Shown: positions 44,755 to 54,282, numbered from the stretch's first letter. The stretch is 64,000 bases of DNA from Halobacteriales archaeon YIM A00010 (GCA_025041175.1 JAKCFJ010000001.1:2497526-2561525); one strand, 5' to 3'. Translations and numbers: made by a program. Notes: generated from the sequence alone by a model not told the origin.

Positions 44755-45051
44755 ATGGATCTCTCAGTCTGTGCGGAACGGCACGCGATCAATAACATGC
44801 AGTACGCCGAGACGGAGGCCACGAAACTCGATGTTATCCTCATCGTTGGTCCTGTCCCCGATACGGACGAAACCGTGACAACCCCGTGTGGCGCGTGTCG
44901 TCACGCTATTCACCAGTTTAGTGACAACGCAACCGTGTTCTGTTCAAACTTCGTCCGCCAAGCGGACGGCTGGACGATGTTCCCAACGATAGAACGCTAC
45001 ACGGCCGAAGAACTGTACTCTCACCACCGGAGCCATCCGACGTGGGAGTGA
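44755..45051 (+). CDS. cytidine-deaminase-like protein lacking the N-terminal third
   Basis: 98 residues. The zinc-site signature is CAERHAINN (about 6-14) and TPCGACRHAI (about 43-52), exactly the CAE and PCxxC motifs of cytidine deaminase. The normal ~50 residues before CAE, which bind the nucleoside and contain the FxxG...NxE region, are missing, and I found no matching frame upstream. The C-terminal end MFPTIERYTAEELY is family-like. Either a truncated remnant or a diverged small deaminase. Confidence 0.65.
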   Translation: MDLSVCAERHAINNMQYAETEATKLDVILIVGPVPDTDETVTTPCGACRHAIHQFSDNATVFCSNFVRQADGWTMFPTIERYTAEELYSHHRSHPTWE

Positions 45052-45224
45052 ACTCCCCCACTCAACCGCACTTGGCTCCGTTCGCACTACTGTCCTGTTC
45101 TTCGGTCGGTTCACGTCCGGTGACTTGTGGAGGGCCAACAACGCGTCCCAACGACCGTCGAAGCCCTGTAGCCCCGAAATCTGAGACACGTCGGACTTAA
45201 TAGGGGTGTCCGTCACGTTCCTAC

Positions 45225-46673
45225 ATGAGCAGCGAGCAGGATCTTGGAATAACAGCCAGTAAGGAACACGAGACCGGCGACTGGTACGCCCAGGTCGTCC
45301 AGAAGGCCGAGCTCGCAGATTACGCCCCCATGGGCGGGTTCATCGTCACGCGCCCGCGCGGGTACGCGCTGTGGGAGTCGATCCAGGACCACCTCGACGG
45401 CTGGTTCAAAGACAGCGGCGTGCAGAACGCGTATTTCCCCATGTTCATCCCCGAGTCGTACCTCCAACAGGAGAAAGAGATCGTGGAGGGGTTCGATCCG
45501 GAGGTGGCGTGGGTGACCCACGGCGGCTACGACGAACTCGAAGAGCGGCTTGCCGTCCGTCCCACCAGCGAATCGATCATCACACCCTACATCTCCCAGT
45601 GGGTGCGCAGCCACCGGGATTTGCCGCTCAGAGTGAACCAGTGGTGTTCGGTGGTGCGGTGGGAGGCCACCGAGACCAAGCCCTTTTTCCGGACCAAGGA
45701 GTTCCTCTGGCAGGAGGGCCACACCGCCCACCACGACCGGAGCGACGCGTGGGACGAGACGATGCTCCGGCTCGACCAGTACGAGCGGCTGTACACTGAC
45801 GTGCTCGCGCTGCCCCCGCTCCGCGGGAAAAAGCCCGAACACGACAAGTTCCCCGGCGCGGACACGACGACGACGCTGGAAGTGTTGATGCCCGACGGAA
45901 AGACCGTGCAAGCCGCGACGAGCCACCACCTCGGGACGAGCTTCGCCGAGGCGTTCGACATCACCTACGTCGATGAAGACGAGGACGAACGGCTCGCACA
46001 CACCACCTCGTGGGGGCTGTCGTGGCGCGCGCTCGGGGCGCTCATCATGACCCATTCGGACGACCAGGGACTCGTTCTCCCACCAACCATCGCCCCCAAA
46101 CAGGTCGTGATCGTTCCCATCTGGCAGGAGGACACCCGGCAGGAGGTGCTCGGATACGCCGAGCGCATCCGTGCGGAGCTCGAAGCGGCGGGCGTCCGCG
46201 TCCACCTGGATGACCGCGACGAGCGCAATCCCGGATTCAAGTTCAACGAGTGGGAGCTGAAGGGCGTGCCCGTCCGGTTCGAGATCGGACCGAACGAGGT
46301 CGAAGACGAACAGGTGTCGGTCGTCCACCGACCCGACGGGGAGACAACGGCCGAACCCCGGGAGAACGTCGCCGAAGCGACGCGCGAGCACCTCGATACG
46401 GTGTACGCGAAGCTGTATGCTGCCGCGGAGGAAACCCGCGACGAGAACGTCCGCGAAGCCGAGTCCCGCGAGGAGATCCTCGGGACGATCGGCCAGCACG
46501 GCGGCTACGTCAAAACCGGCTGGTGTGGCGACGAAGCCTGCGAAACCGAGATCAAAGACCAGATCGCCGCCGAAATCGTGCTGACTCCGATGGACGACGA
46601 CCCGATCCACGACACCTGCGGTATCTGTGGCGAAAGCGCGGAAACGACTGCCTACTTCGCCAAATCCTACTGA
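45225..46673 (+). CDS. proS: prolyl-tRNA synthetase (archaeal/eukaryotic type)
   Basis: 482 residues. Class II core with motif 1 around YFPMFIPESYL (about 66-76), motif 2 RWEATETKPFFRTKEF (about 144-159) and the anticodon-binding domain beginning near residue 280 (PKQVVIVPIW). The C-terminal archaeal/eukaryotic extension has CGDEACE and CGICGES, a probable zinc site, and ends YFAKSY. It charges tRNA(Pro). The stop overlaps by 7 nt the convergent HTH gene. Confidence 0.97.
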   Translation: MSSEQDLGITASKEHETGDWYAQVVQKAELADYAPMGGFIVTRPRGYALWESIQDHLDGWFKDSGVQNAYFPMFIPESYLQQEKEIVEGFDPEVAWVTHGGYDELEERLAVRPTSESIITPYISQWVRSHRDLPLRVNQWCSVVRWEATETKPFFRTKEFLWQEGHTAHHDRSDAWDETMLRLDQYERLYTDVLALPPLRGKKPEHDKFPGADTTTTLEVLMPDGKTVQAATSHHLGTSFAEAFDITYVDEDEDERLAHTTSWGLSWRALGALIMTHSDDQGLVLPPTIAPKQVVIVPIWQEDTRQEVLGYAERIRAELEAAGVRVHLDDRDERNPGFKFNEWELKGVPVRFEIGPNEVEDEQVSVVHRPDGETTAEPRENVAEATREHLDTVYAKLYAAAEETRDENVREAESREEILGTIGQHGGYVKTGWCGDEACETEIKDQIAAEIVLTPMDDDPIHDTCGICGESAETTAYFAKSY

Positions 46674-47020
46674 TCGTCGCTCGTAGCGACGCCGACAGTG
46701 TTCATCGCCCCGTCGAGCCGGATGATGGCCGTGCTGACCGGACTCTCTTCGTCGAATCGGTAGCGCTGAGGACTCGTGTTCCCGATCGGCTCGATGACAC
46801 CAGTTTCTAAGAGTAGCTCCAGATGTCGACCGACCGACTGCCGACTCACCCCTGCGAGTTCTGCTAGCTCCGTTTGATTGAACTCGCGGTGCGGTTGAAG
46901 ATCGAGCAGCGCATCGATCATGTACAGAACGCTCTCGTTCCGAGTGAGAGCGATCCATCCGGAGGGATGTTCATCCCGAAACGCCCGACCCTCGTTGCTC
47001 GGTTGTGGAGCGTTTGTCAT
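46667..47020 (-). CDS. winged-helix transcription regulator (MarR/ArsR-like)
   Basis: 117 residues. The helix-turn-helix lies at about 45-75 (FNQTELAELAGVSRQSVGRHL), followed by a wing with GVIEPIGNTSPQRYRFD (about 74-90). Single domain with a short C-terminal helix, no ligand-binding part seen. A common layout for haloarchaeal repressors. It converges on proS and lies next to the broken IS element. Confidence 0.85.
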   Translation of the reverse strand: MTNAPQPSNEGRAFRDEHPSGWIALTRNESVLYMIDALLDLQPHREFNQTELAELAGVSRQSVGRHLELLLETGVIEPIGNTSPQRYRFDEESPVSTAIIRLDGAMNTVGVATSDDQ

Positions 47021-47098
47021 GGATAGTCACCCGATGTAGGTATGCTGTGTTAATTCGTCCTATACAACCGGCCCGCAGGCCCACGCACCGAAACACTT

Positions 47099-47121
47099 AC
47101 CTATATGTTCAGCATATAGGT
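47099..47121 (+). promoter_or_regulatory. left-end palindrome overlapping the DUF2080 promoter
   Basis: ACCTATATG/CATATAGGT around TTCAG, ending 4 nt before the DUF2080 ATG. It can fold as a subterminal hairpin for a Y1 transposase and contains the only TATA-like sequence near the gene. Confidence 0.6.
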
Positions 47122-47125
47122 TGGT

Positions 47126-47278
47126 ATGGCATCGTTCACAGTCGAGGGCGAAGAAGCTCTCGACCGCGAAGTGAAGCCCTTCGGGAGCGGCGGTGCTCAT
47201 ATCACCATCCCGAAGCGGTGGCTCGGGGCGGACGTGAAAGTCGTCCGAATCTCCGACCCTACCGACTCCGAGGAGTAA
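47126..47278 (+). CDS. DUF2080 transposon-associated protein
   Basis: 50 residues starting MASFTVEGEEALDREVKP and continuing GSGGAHITIPKRWLGADVKVV. It shares the REVKPFG, IPKRW and GADVKVVR blocks with the 51-residue protein at 39050, so it is the same family from a diverged element. It lies 6 nt upstream of the broken tnpB. Reading frame intact. Confidence 0.85.
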   Translation: MASFTVEGEEALDREVKPFGSGGAHITIPKRWLGADVKVVRISDPTDSEE

Positions 47279-47626
47279 CGTAGCATGGACTTCGCCTACA
47301 GGTTCCGGCTCAACCCCACGTCCGACCAGCAGGAGCGACTGGCGTGGACGCTGGATACCTGTCGGCAAGTCCGCAACCACTTTCTCCACCGCATGAATCG
47401 CATGGAGAACTCGACATACACGCCCGAACAGAACCGTCTCCCCGACCTCAAGAAGTGGTGGACTGACCTCCGAAAAATCAACTCGAAAGTGCTTCAGATG
47501 GTCATCCGACGGCTCTACACCGACCGCTCCAACCTCAAGAAAAAGAAAGACAAGGGCCACAAAGTCGGCGAGCTGAAATGGAAGGGCAAAGGGTACTACC
47601 ACTCCTTTGAGTACAATCAATCCGGT

Positions 47627-47684
47627 CACCAGAAGCCGTCGGCTTCTGGTTGGCAGCCAGAAATCGCAGATTTCTGGCGACGGC
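47627..47684. repeat. 58-nt double-hairpin insert in tnpB
   Basis: Hairpin 47629-47649 (arm CCAGAAGCC, loop GTC), linker TTGGCAG, hairpin 47657-47677 (arm CCAGAAATC, loop GCA). The first arm is identical to that of the first hairpin in the PIN-gene array (23218-23238). The insert shifts the tnpB frame by one. Confidence 0.9.
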
Positions 47685-48531
47685 TTCGAACTCAAGAAAA
47701 CGAGTGGCCGAGATAGGTTGTATCTCAACAAGATTGGCGACGTACCCGTTGTTGCCCACCGCGACTTGCCCGACGATGCCGAGGTGAAAGGCGTCGTCGT
47801 CAAACGCGAGCCTACCGGCCGCTGGTATGCTTCGCTCCAACTCGAAACACCCGACGACCCACCCGAGAAACCCGACGAGTTGACCGAAACGGTCGGTATC
47901 GACGTGGGCATACTCAACTACGCCACCGATACCGATGGAACCGCCGTCGGCTCACTCGACCTTTCAGACGAACGCGAGCGGTTGGAACGGGCTCAGCGCG
48001 ACCTCTCGCGGAAAGAACACGGGTCGAACAACTGGGAGGACCAACGCAAGACCGTTGCCCGGCGTCACGCCGACTTGAAACGGAAACGCCGCGACTTCTT
48101 GCACAAACTCTCGAACTACTACGCCCGCAACTACGACCTCGTGGCCGTGGAGGATTTGGACGCGAAGGGATTGATCGAACTCCCCGGCAACTCACGGAAC
48201 CGCGCGGGCGCGGCGTGGGGGACGTTCCTGCGGATGCTCAAATACAAGTGCGAGCGGGAAGGGGCGCACTTCGTCGCGGTGGACCCGCGTGGAACGACCA
48301 AAGAATGCGCGGCGTGTGGCGTCGCAACCGAGAAACCGTTGTGGGTCCGCGAACACTCGTGTCCGGCGTGTGGCTTTTCTGCGGACAGAGATTGGAACGC
48401 GGCCTACAACATCCTCGTACGAGGACTCGAGCAAGTAGGGACGGGCTGTCCCGAATCAACGCCTGCGGAGACTGCGCTCCCTACGGGAACCACTTCGGTT
48501 CCTGCACAGCGCGTCGTGGAAACAGGAAGTC

Positions 48532-48586
48532 AAGGGAAATCGTAGATTTCCCGTATCCAGCAAATCGCTCCGCGATTTGCGCGACC
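48532..48586. repeat. 55-nt double-hairpin insert in the tnpB 3' end
   Basis: Hairpin 48534-48552 (arm GGGAAATC, loop GTA), linker GTATCCA, hairpin 48560-48580 (arm GCAAATCGC, loop TCC). Same arms and linker as 38464-38531 in inverted orientation, different loops. Confidence 0.9.
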
Positions 48587-48799
48587 CCGCCCTCAAGGAG
48601 CGAACCGCGCAAGCGGTGAGCGAGTAGGGCGGGGAGGAAGTCACCAGCCCACATCTGTGAGTACAGCGAATTCCGCATCACAGCGACGTTTTCTCATTTC
48701 GGGGGGGTTTGATTGAATCCGTTCGATCCCCGACGAGTGGAGAGAATATATATGACCTAATGTGTCTTCAACATGCCCTTATCCCTTGAGGAGAAACGA

Positions 48800-48806
48800 C
48801 TTAAGA
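48800..48806 (+). promoter_or_regulatory. TATA box of gltB
   Basis: CTTAAGA centred about 25 nt before the ATG at 48828; predicts a leaderless transcript and supports this start over earlier in-frame codons. Confidence 0.55.
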
Positions 48807-48827
48807 AGCTATCGGTCAGGTAGCGGT

Positions 48828-51800
48828 ATGACGCAGAGACAGTCACCCACGTTCGCGGGCGGTGCCGGGCTCGCGGACCCAACAGACACCCGTGCGAGCT
48901 GTGGCGTCGGCGTCGTCATGGATCTTGACGGCGGCGTCTCCCACCAGCCGGTTTCGGACGGGCTCGATTTGCTCGCCAATCTCGAACACCGGGGGACGAC
49001 GGGCGCAGAGGAAAACACCGGCGACGGTGCCGGCATCCTGCTCCAGACGCCCCACGACTTTTTCGTCTCCGAGCTCGATTTCTCGCTTCCGGAGCTGTAC
49101 GCCGTCGGTTCGATCTTTTTCCCACGGGACACGGCAGCGGCGACGACGCTGCAAGAGACGATGACCGACGTGCTCGAGCGCCAGGGCGTATCGGTGCTGG
49201 GGTGGCGCGACGTTCCCACCGACAACGCGGGACTCGGAGACACCGCGCTCGACGGCGAGCCCGACGTTCAACAGGTCGTCGTCGCGCCGACCGACGACTG
49301 CGATCCCGAAACGTTCGATCGCCGGCTGTACGTCGGCCGTCGCGCGGTCGAAACCGAGATCGAGGAGCGAGGACTGGCTGGAGCCGGACAGTTTTACGTT
49401 TGCTCGCTCGACCGGAAGACGCTCGTGTACAAGGGGCTACTCACCGCCGAACAGCTCCCCGACTACTACCCCGATCTCCGCAACGAACGGCTCGAATCGA
49501 CGTTTGCGATGGTCCACGCTCGTTTCTCGACGAACACGCTCGGCGCGTGGCACCTCGCTCACCCCTACCGGACGGTCGTCCACAACGGCGAGTTCAACAC
49601 CATCCAAGGAAACATCAACTGGATGCGCGCGCGCGAAAACGATCTCGCGGCAGGGCCATTCGGTGATGAGATTGACGCGCTGAAACCGATCATCAACGAC
49701 GAGGAGCAATCGGACACCGCGAGCGTCGACAACGCGCTCGAACTCCTCACGAAAACCGGTCGTGATCTTCCACACGCGCTCCGGATGTTGATCCCCGAGG
49801 CGTGGCGTGGAGCGGCGACCGGCGTCGACGAGCGCCGCGAGGAGTGGTACGACTTTCACGCCTCGCTCATTGAGCCGTGGGACGGTCCCGCGTTGGTCGC
49901 CGCGACCGACGGCGATCGCGTCGGCGCGGTGCTCGACCGCAACGGACTCAGGCCGTGTCGGTACGACGTGCTCGACGACGACACGCTCGTCGTGGCGAGC
50001 GAGGTCGGCGCGCTCGACGCCCAACACGACGCGAGCCGGGTCACGACCCGCGGCCGCCTCCAACCCGGACAGCTGTTTCTCGCCGATCCCGAGGAGGGGC
50101 GGATCGTCCCCGACGACGCTGTGTTCGACGATCTCGTCGACGAGAAGTACGGCCGGTGGGTCGATGAGGAACAGCTCCGGCTCGAGGAAATTGCGGACGA
50201 GCAGGCGACTGTCCGCGATCCAGTCGACGGGCTCCGTTCCCACCAGGCGCTGTACGGCTACACCCACGACGAGCTCGACCACCTGATCGAACCCATGGCC
50301 CGCGACGGGAAAGACCCGGTTGGATCGATGGGTGACGACACCCCGTTGTCCGTCCTCAGCGAGCACAACCGGCCGTTGTCATCCTATTTCAAACAGCTGT
50401 TCGCGCAGGTGACGAACCCGCCGCTGGATTACATCCGTGAGGAGCTCGTTACCTCGATGGAGTGCCGGCTCGGAAACCAGCGCAACCTTCTCGACGAGTC
50501 GCCCGCCCACGCCCGCCAGCTCGTCCTCGATTCGCCGTTTCTCACCGACGAGGAGCTGGCGACGATCACCGAGCTAGACGATCGGATCTCCAGTGCGGTC
50601 ATCGACATCACGTACCCGGTCGATGGAGATCTCGAAACGGCCATCGAAACCGTGCGAGCGCGGGCGTCTTCGCTCGCGGACGAACACGACATACTCGTGC
50701 TGTCCGATCGCAACGCCGGTCAGGGACGGCTGCCGATTCCGAGCCTGTTCGCCACGGCTGGTGTCCACCATCGTTTGGTCCGGACGGGTCAGCGCAACCG
50801 CGTCGGGCTGGTCGTCGAATCCGGCGATCCGCGAACGGTCCACCAGATGGCGACGCTCGTCGGCTACGGAGCGGGCGCGGTCAATCCGTATCTCGCGTTC
50901 CAGACGATCGAGGAGATCGTTGCCGGACCGGACGGTGCCGACACCGAAGAAGCGGTCGAGGCGTATCTCCACGCGCTCGAAGACGGGCTGTTGAAGACGA
51001 TGGCGAAAATGGGGATCTCCACCGTCGAGAGCTACCGCGGCGCGCAGATTTTCGAGGCAGTCGGTCTCGATTCGTCGTTCGTTGCGGAGTACTTCGAGGG
51101 CACGACGGCCAGAACGGGCGGGATCGGGATCCCCGAACTCGAAACCGACCTCCGAAAGCGGTACGCGAGCGCCTTTCCCGACGCGACCGACGAGGACGCC
51201 GACATCGAGCGACAAGGTGTGTTCGAGAACCGTTCGGACGGAATGTTCCACCAGTGGAACCCCCAGACCGTCGGAACGCTCCAGAAAGCCGTCAGGCAGG
51301 GCGATTACGACCAGTACCGGGAGTTTGCGAAGCAGATCAACGATCAGAACGAACGCCTCCAAACGCTCCGTGGGTTGTTGGCCTTTGACTCCGACCGCGA
51401 TCCCGTCCCGGTCCAGGAGGTCGAGCCGGTTTACGAGATCGTCACGCGGTTCTCGACCGCCGCGATGAGTCTCGGTTCGCTCTCACCGGAAGCCCACGAG
51501 AACAACGCCATTGCGATGAACCGGCTCGGCGGGAAATCAAACACCGGCGAGGGGGGCGAACCACCCGAACGGTTCGACACCGAAACGGAGTGCAACGTCA
51601 AACAGGTGGCCTCGGGTCGGTTCGGCGTGACGAGCGAGTATCTCTCCTCGGCGGAGGAACTCCAGATCAAGATGGCGCAGGGATCAAAGCCCGGCGAGGG
51701 CGGACACCTCCCTGGCCAAAAGGTCAATGAGATGATCGCGCACGTCCGCTGTTCGACGCCCGGCGTCGGACTCATCTCGCCCCCACCGCTGCACGACATC

Positions 51801-53366
51801 TACTCCATCGAGGATCTCAAACAGCTCATCCACGACCTCAAGACGGCAAACCCCGAGGCGGACATCAACGTGAAACTCGTCTCGGAGGCTGGGATCGGTA
51901 CCATCGCGGCCGGGGTTGCCAAGGCCAACGCCGACGTGGTCCACGTCTCCGGTCACTCGGGCGGAACCGGTGCGTCACCCAAAACGTCGATCAAAAACGC
52001 CGGCCTGCCGTGGGAGCTGGGGCTCGCGGAAGCCAACCAGATGCTCCGGCACACGGATCTGCGCTCGCGCATCAGGGTCACCGTCGACGGCGGAATGAAA
52101 ACCGGCCGCGACGTTGCGGTTGCGGCGCTTCTCGGTGGCGAGGAGTTCGTGTTCGGAACCGCGAGCCTCGTCTCCTCCGGCTGCGTGATGGCTCGTCAGT
52201 GCCACGAAAACACCTGCCCGGTCGGCGTCGCCACACAGGACGAGGAGCTGCGAAAGCGGTTCCCCGGACAGCCCCAACACGTCATCAACTACATGACGTT
52301 CATCGCCGAGGAGCTGCGCGAGATCATGGCCCAACTCGGCTTCCGGTCCGTCGAGGAGATGGTCGGCCGCGTCGAGTGTCTCGCCCAGCGCGAGGATATC
52401 ACCCACGAGAAGGCCGAACAGCTCGACCTCTCGGCGGTGCTCGCGCTCGCGGAGGGTGCCCGAACGAAATCTATCGAGCAGTCCCACGACATCGATGAAG
52501 CGCTCGATCACGAACTCATCGCCGAGGCTGCCCCCGCGCTCGACCGGGAGGAGCCGGTGAACATCGACGCCGAAATCGACAACACCCACCGAGCAGTGGG
52601 TGCCATGCTCTCGAATCGCATCTCGAATGAGTACGGCGGCGATGGATTGCCCGACGACACCATCACAGTCGATTTCGACGGCATTGCGGGCCAGAGCTTC
52701 GGCGCGTTCCTCGCTTCGGGGGTGACGATGTCGCTCACCGGCACCGCCAACGACTACGTCGGCAAAGGACTGTCGGGCGGAAAGCTCCTCGTCACGACGC
52801 CCGAGGAAGCGCCGTACGAACCGGAGGACAACACCCTCATCGGCAACGTCGCGCTGTACGGCGCAACCGATGGGGAGCTGTACGTCAACGGCATGGCCGG
52901 CGAACGGTTTGCCGTGCGCAACTCCGGCGTGAAAGCCGTCGTCGAAAGCGTGGGCGACCACGGGTGTGAGTACATGACCGGTGGCGTCGTCGCCGTCCTC
53001 GGGGACACCGGTCGGAACTTCGCAGCCGGAATGTCTGGCGGCGTCGCCTACGTGCTCGACCGCGACGGCGACTTCGAGGAGCACGCCAACCACGGCATGG
53101 TCTCGACCACGCGGGATCTCGACCCCAAAGACGAACAGATGCTCCGTCGACTGGTCGAAAACCACGTCGCCTACACCGACAGCGATCGCGGCGAGTACGT
53201 CCTCGAACACTGGGAGGAGGAACTCGACCGGTTCGTGAAAGTGATGCCCGACGCGTACGCCGACGTCATCGCCGAACGGGAACGCGAGGACGTTCGTCAC
53301 GATCTCCCAGCACGCTACTCGGTCGCTACCGACGACACCGCCGCGATCAGGGGCGGCGCGGACTGA
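48828..53366 (+). CDS. gltB: glutamate synthase large subunit (probably ferredoxin-dependent)
   Basis: 1512 residues. The mature N-terminal nucleophile cysteine is in RASCGVG (residue 25) after a propeptide. Class II amidotransferase domain to about 420, central domain to about 790, FMN-binding synthase domain about 850-1240 with PPPLHDIYSIEDL and the iron-sulfur cysteines CVMARQCHENTCP (about 1122-1134), then the GXGXG beta-helix domain (about 1260-1480). It turns glutamine and 2-oxoglutarate into two glutamates. No small NADPH subunit gene is adjacent, which favours ferredoxin as donor. Confidence 0.96.
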   Translation: MTQRQSPTFAGGAGLADPTDTRASCGVGVVMDLDGGVSHQPVSDGLDLLANLEHRGTTGAEENTGDGAGILLQTPHDFFVSELDFSLPELYAVGSIFFPRDTAAATTLQETMTDVLERQGVSVLGWRDVPTDNAGLGDTALDGEPDVQQVVVAPTDDCDPETFDRRLYVGRRAVETEIEERGLAGAGQFYVCSLDRKTLVYKGLLTAEQLPDYYPDLRNERLESTFAMVHARFSTNTLGAWHLAHPYRTVVHNGEFNTIQGNINWMRARENDLAAGPFGDEIDALKPIINDEEQSDTASVDNALELLTKTGRDLPHALRMLIPEAWRGAATGVDERREEWYDFHASLIEPWDGPALVAATDGDRVGAVLDRNGLRPCRYDVLDDDTLVVASEVGALDAQHDASRVTTRGRLQPGQLFLADPEEGRIVPDDAVFDDLVDEKYGRWVDEEQLRLEEIADEQATVRDPVDGLRSHQALYGYTHDELDHLIEPMARDGKDPVGSMGDDTPLSVLSEHNRPLSSYFKQLFAQVTNPPLDYIREELVTSMECRLGNQRNLLDESPAHARQLVLDSPFLTDEELATITELDDRISSAVIDITYPVDGDLETAIETVRARASSLADEHDILVLSDRNAGQGRLPIPSLFATAGVHHRLVRTGQRNRVGLVVESGDPRTVHQMATLVGYGAGAVNPYLAFQTIEEIVAGPDGADTEEAVEAYLHALEDGLLKTMAKMGISTVESYRGAQIFEAVGLDSSFVAEYFEGTTARTGGIGIPELETDLRKRYASAFPDATDEDADIERQGVFENRSDGMFHQWNPQTVGTLQKAVRQGDYDQYREFAKQINDQNERLQTLRGLLAFDSDRDPVPVQEVEPVYEIVTRFSTAAMSLGSLSPEAHENNAIAMNRLGGKSNTGEGGEPPERFDTETECNVKQVASGRFGVTSEYLSSAEELQIKMAQGSKPGEGGHLPGQKVNEMIAHVRCSTPGVGLISPPPLHDIYSIEDLKQLIHDLKTANPEADINVKLVSEAGIGTIAAGVAKANADVVHVSGHSGGTGASPKTSIKNAGLPWELGLAEANQMLRHTDLRSRIRVTVDGGMKTGRDVAVAALLGGEEFVFGTASLVSSGCVMARQCHENTCPVGVATQDEELRKRFPGQPQHVINYMTFIAEELREIMAQLGFRSVEEMVGRVECLAQREDITHEKAEQLDLSAVLALAEGARTKSIEQSHDIDEALDHELIAEAAPALDREEPVNIDAEIDNTHRAVGAMLSNRISNEYGGDGLPDDTITVDFDGIAGQSFGAFLASGVTMSLTGTANDYVGKGLSGGKLLVTTPEEAPYEPEDNTLIGNVALYGATDGELYVNGMAGERFAVRNSGVKAVVESVGDHGCEYMTGGVVAVLGDTGRNFAAGMSGGVAYVLDRDGDFEEHANHGMVSTTRDLDPKDEQMLRRLVENHVAYTDSDRGEYVLEHWEEELDRFVKVMPDAYADVIAEREREDVRHDLPARYSVATDDTAAIRGGAD

Positions 53367-53734
53367 TTTTCCCCGCCCACCGATCGCTGGGACTGTATCC
53401 ACCGCTACACCACGGTACCAGCTGAGTACGTGCTGCTTACCAACTACATATCGCAATCATTTATCTTTAAATTATCAATAATAGTAATATTTTTATCTAT
53501 GGAGGCGATGAATATGTGATGAAGCGCGCGAAGCGCTCCGGGAGGAACACTCCAGGTAAGATCAGGCCAGGTCAGATAACCCAATGACACACGCTAGTGG
53601 GTAGAAAGGTCGGACACAGACCTTCCCCCCGCGTTGTCTACTTCGTGCATTCAGCGGTTCATGGTCAGTGGTTCGGGAGGTTGGTGCCCCTCCCTGGGCT
53701 GTTGATTCTAGTAGGCTTCTTTTCATCTGTTTGT

Positions 53735-54151
53735 ATGGTCGCTAGACGGATTCGTGATGCTCGAGAAGCATCCAGGGAATACGTTGTATCAGAAGTGTAT
53801 CCTCTCAACCGGTATCAGTCTCCCTTTGCGTTCGCCAGCGACGAATCACTAGTTAGTGAACTATCACAACATCCTAGCGCATACCGGTACGTCGCCTTGA
53901 ACGACGCCACCTACCGGGATATTCTTCGGAAGACCTGCGACCGAAATGGTCTCACGCGCGTCGTGCCACCAACGTACCTGCTCTACGTTCTTTACGACAA
54001 TGGTGAACTTAGCAAAGCCGAGTTTTGTCTGGGATGTAGTGGCATGATGAAGGGAGAAGGCTGGACGAACGTTGGAGCTGTCCACGAGATGTGGCGTTCG
54101 ATTCCCGTCGATTGTAGCGAACACGTCGCGGACCGTCTCCTACCGGAATGA
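53735..54151 (+). CDS. uncharacterised 138-residue protein
   Basis: Start chosen at the ATG giving MVARRIRDAREASREYVV; a GTG at 53597 would add 46 residues including one hydrophobic segment (PGLLILVGFFSSV), so a membrane-anchored form is possible. The soluble part has VYPLNRYQSPFAFAS, YVALNDATYRDILRKTC, YLLYVLYDNGELSKAEFCLGC and MWRSIPVDCSEHVADRL. No family recognised. Codon use is less GC-biased than its neighbours, which hints at acquisition. Confidence 0.5.
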   Translation: MVARRIRDAREASREYVVSEVYPLNRYQSPFAFASDESLVSELSQHPSAYRYVALNDATYRDILRKTCDRNGLTRVVPPTYLLYVLYDNGELSKAEFCLGCSGMMKGEGWTNVGAVHEMWRSIPVDCSEHVADRLLPE

Positions 54152-54282
54152 CGCGTTCGCCCGCTATATCACCGTCCCCGTTTTCGGACAGCACCGGCAG
54201 TTTTTGATCGTTTCGTGCGAGTAGACAGCGCCCAGCCACGGCGTTTGAGAGGCTTTTTGCCGTCGCGGTTGCAAGCGGGGAT

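Larger units (their letters stand above)
47285..48627 (+). pseudogene. tnpB: TnpB broken by two double-hairpin units
   Basis: The first frame (MDFAYRFRLNPTSDQQERL ... YYHSFEYNQSG) ends at a 58-nt insert (47627-47684); the sequence resumes in the +1 frame at FELKKTSGRDRLYL and runs through RuvC I (GIDVGILNYATD), RuvC II (VAVEDLDAKGL), the zinc finger (CAACG, CPACGF) and RuvC III (DRDWNAAYN). A 55-nt second insert at 48532-48586 creates an early stop at 48545; past it the frame reads PALKERTAQAVSE to the ancestral stop at 48627. Catalytic residues are all still there, so the damage is recent. Confidence 0.9.
47085..48645 (+). mobile_element. IS605-family element (DUF2080-tnpB), inactivated by double-hairpin insertions
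   Basis: Left end is marked by a palindrome (47099-47121), right end by the CCCCGCCCT/AGGGCGGGG stem (48584-48638) with an inner ACCGC/GCGGT hairpin, a layout shared with the element at 60 kb. No tnpA, so it is a non-autonomous IS1341-type copy. Two double-hairpin units disrupt tnpB (47627-47684 and 48532-48586). Boundaries are approximate. Confidence 0.82.

Noticed and set aside
45213-46958. 581-codon minus-strand ORF opposite proS
   Set aside because: Antisense shadow of ProRS, spans the gene completely and has no recognisable domain.
51975-53456. 493-codon minus-strand ORF opposite gltB
   Set aside because: Antisense shadow of the GXGXG domain of glutamate synthase.
53461-53596. Possible IS remnant before the 138-residue ORF (AGCGC/GCGCT palindrome, purine-rich motif)
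   Set aside because: One short palindrome with a 5-nt centre and no matching end or transposase; not enough to call an element.
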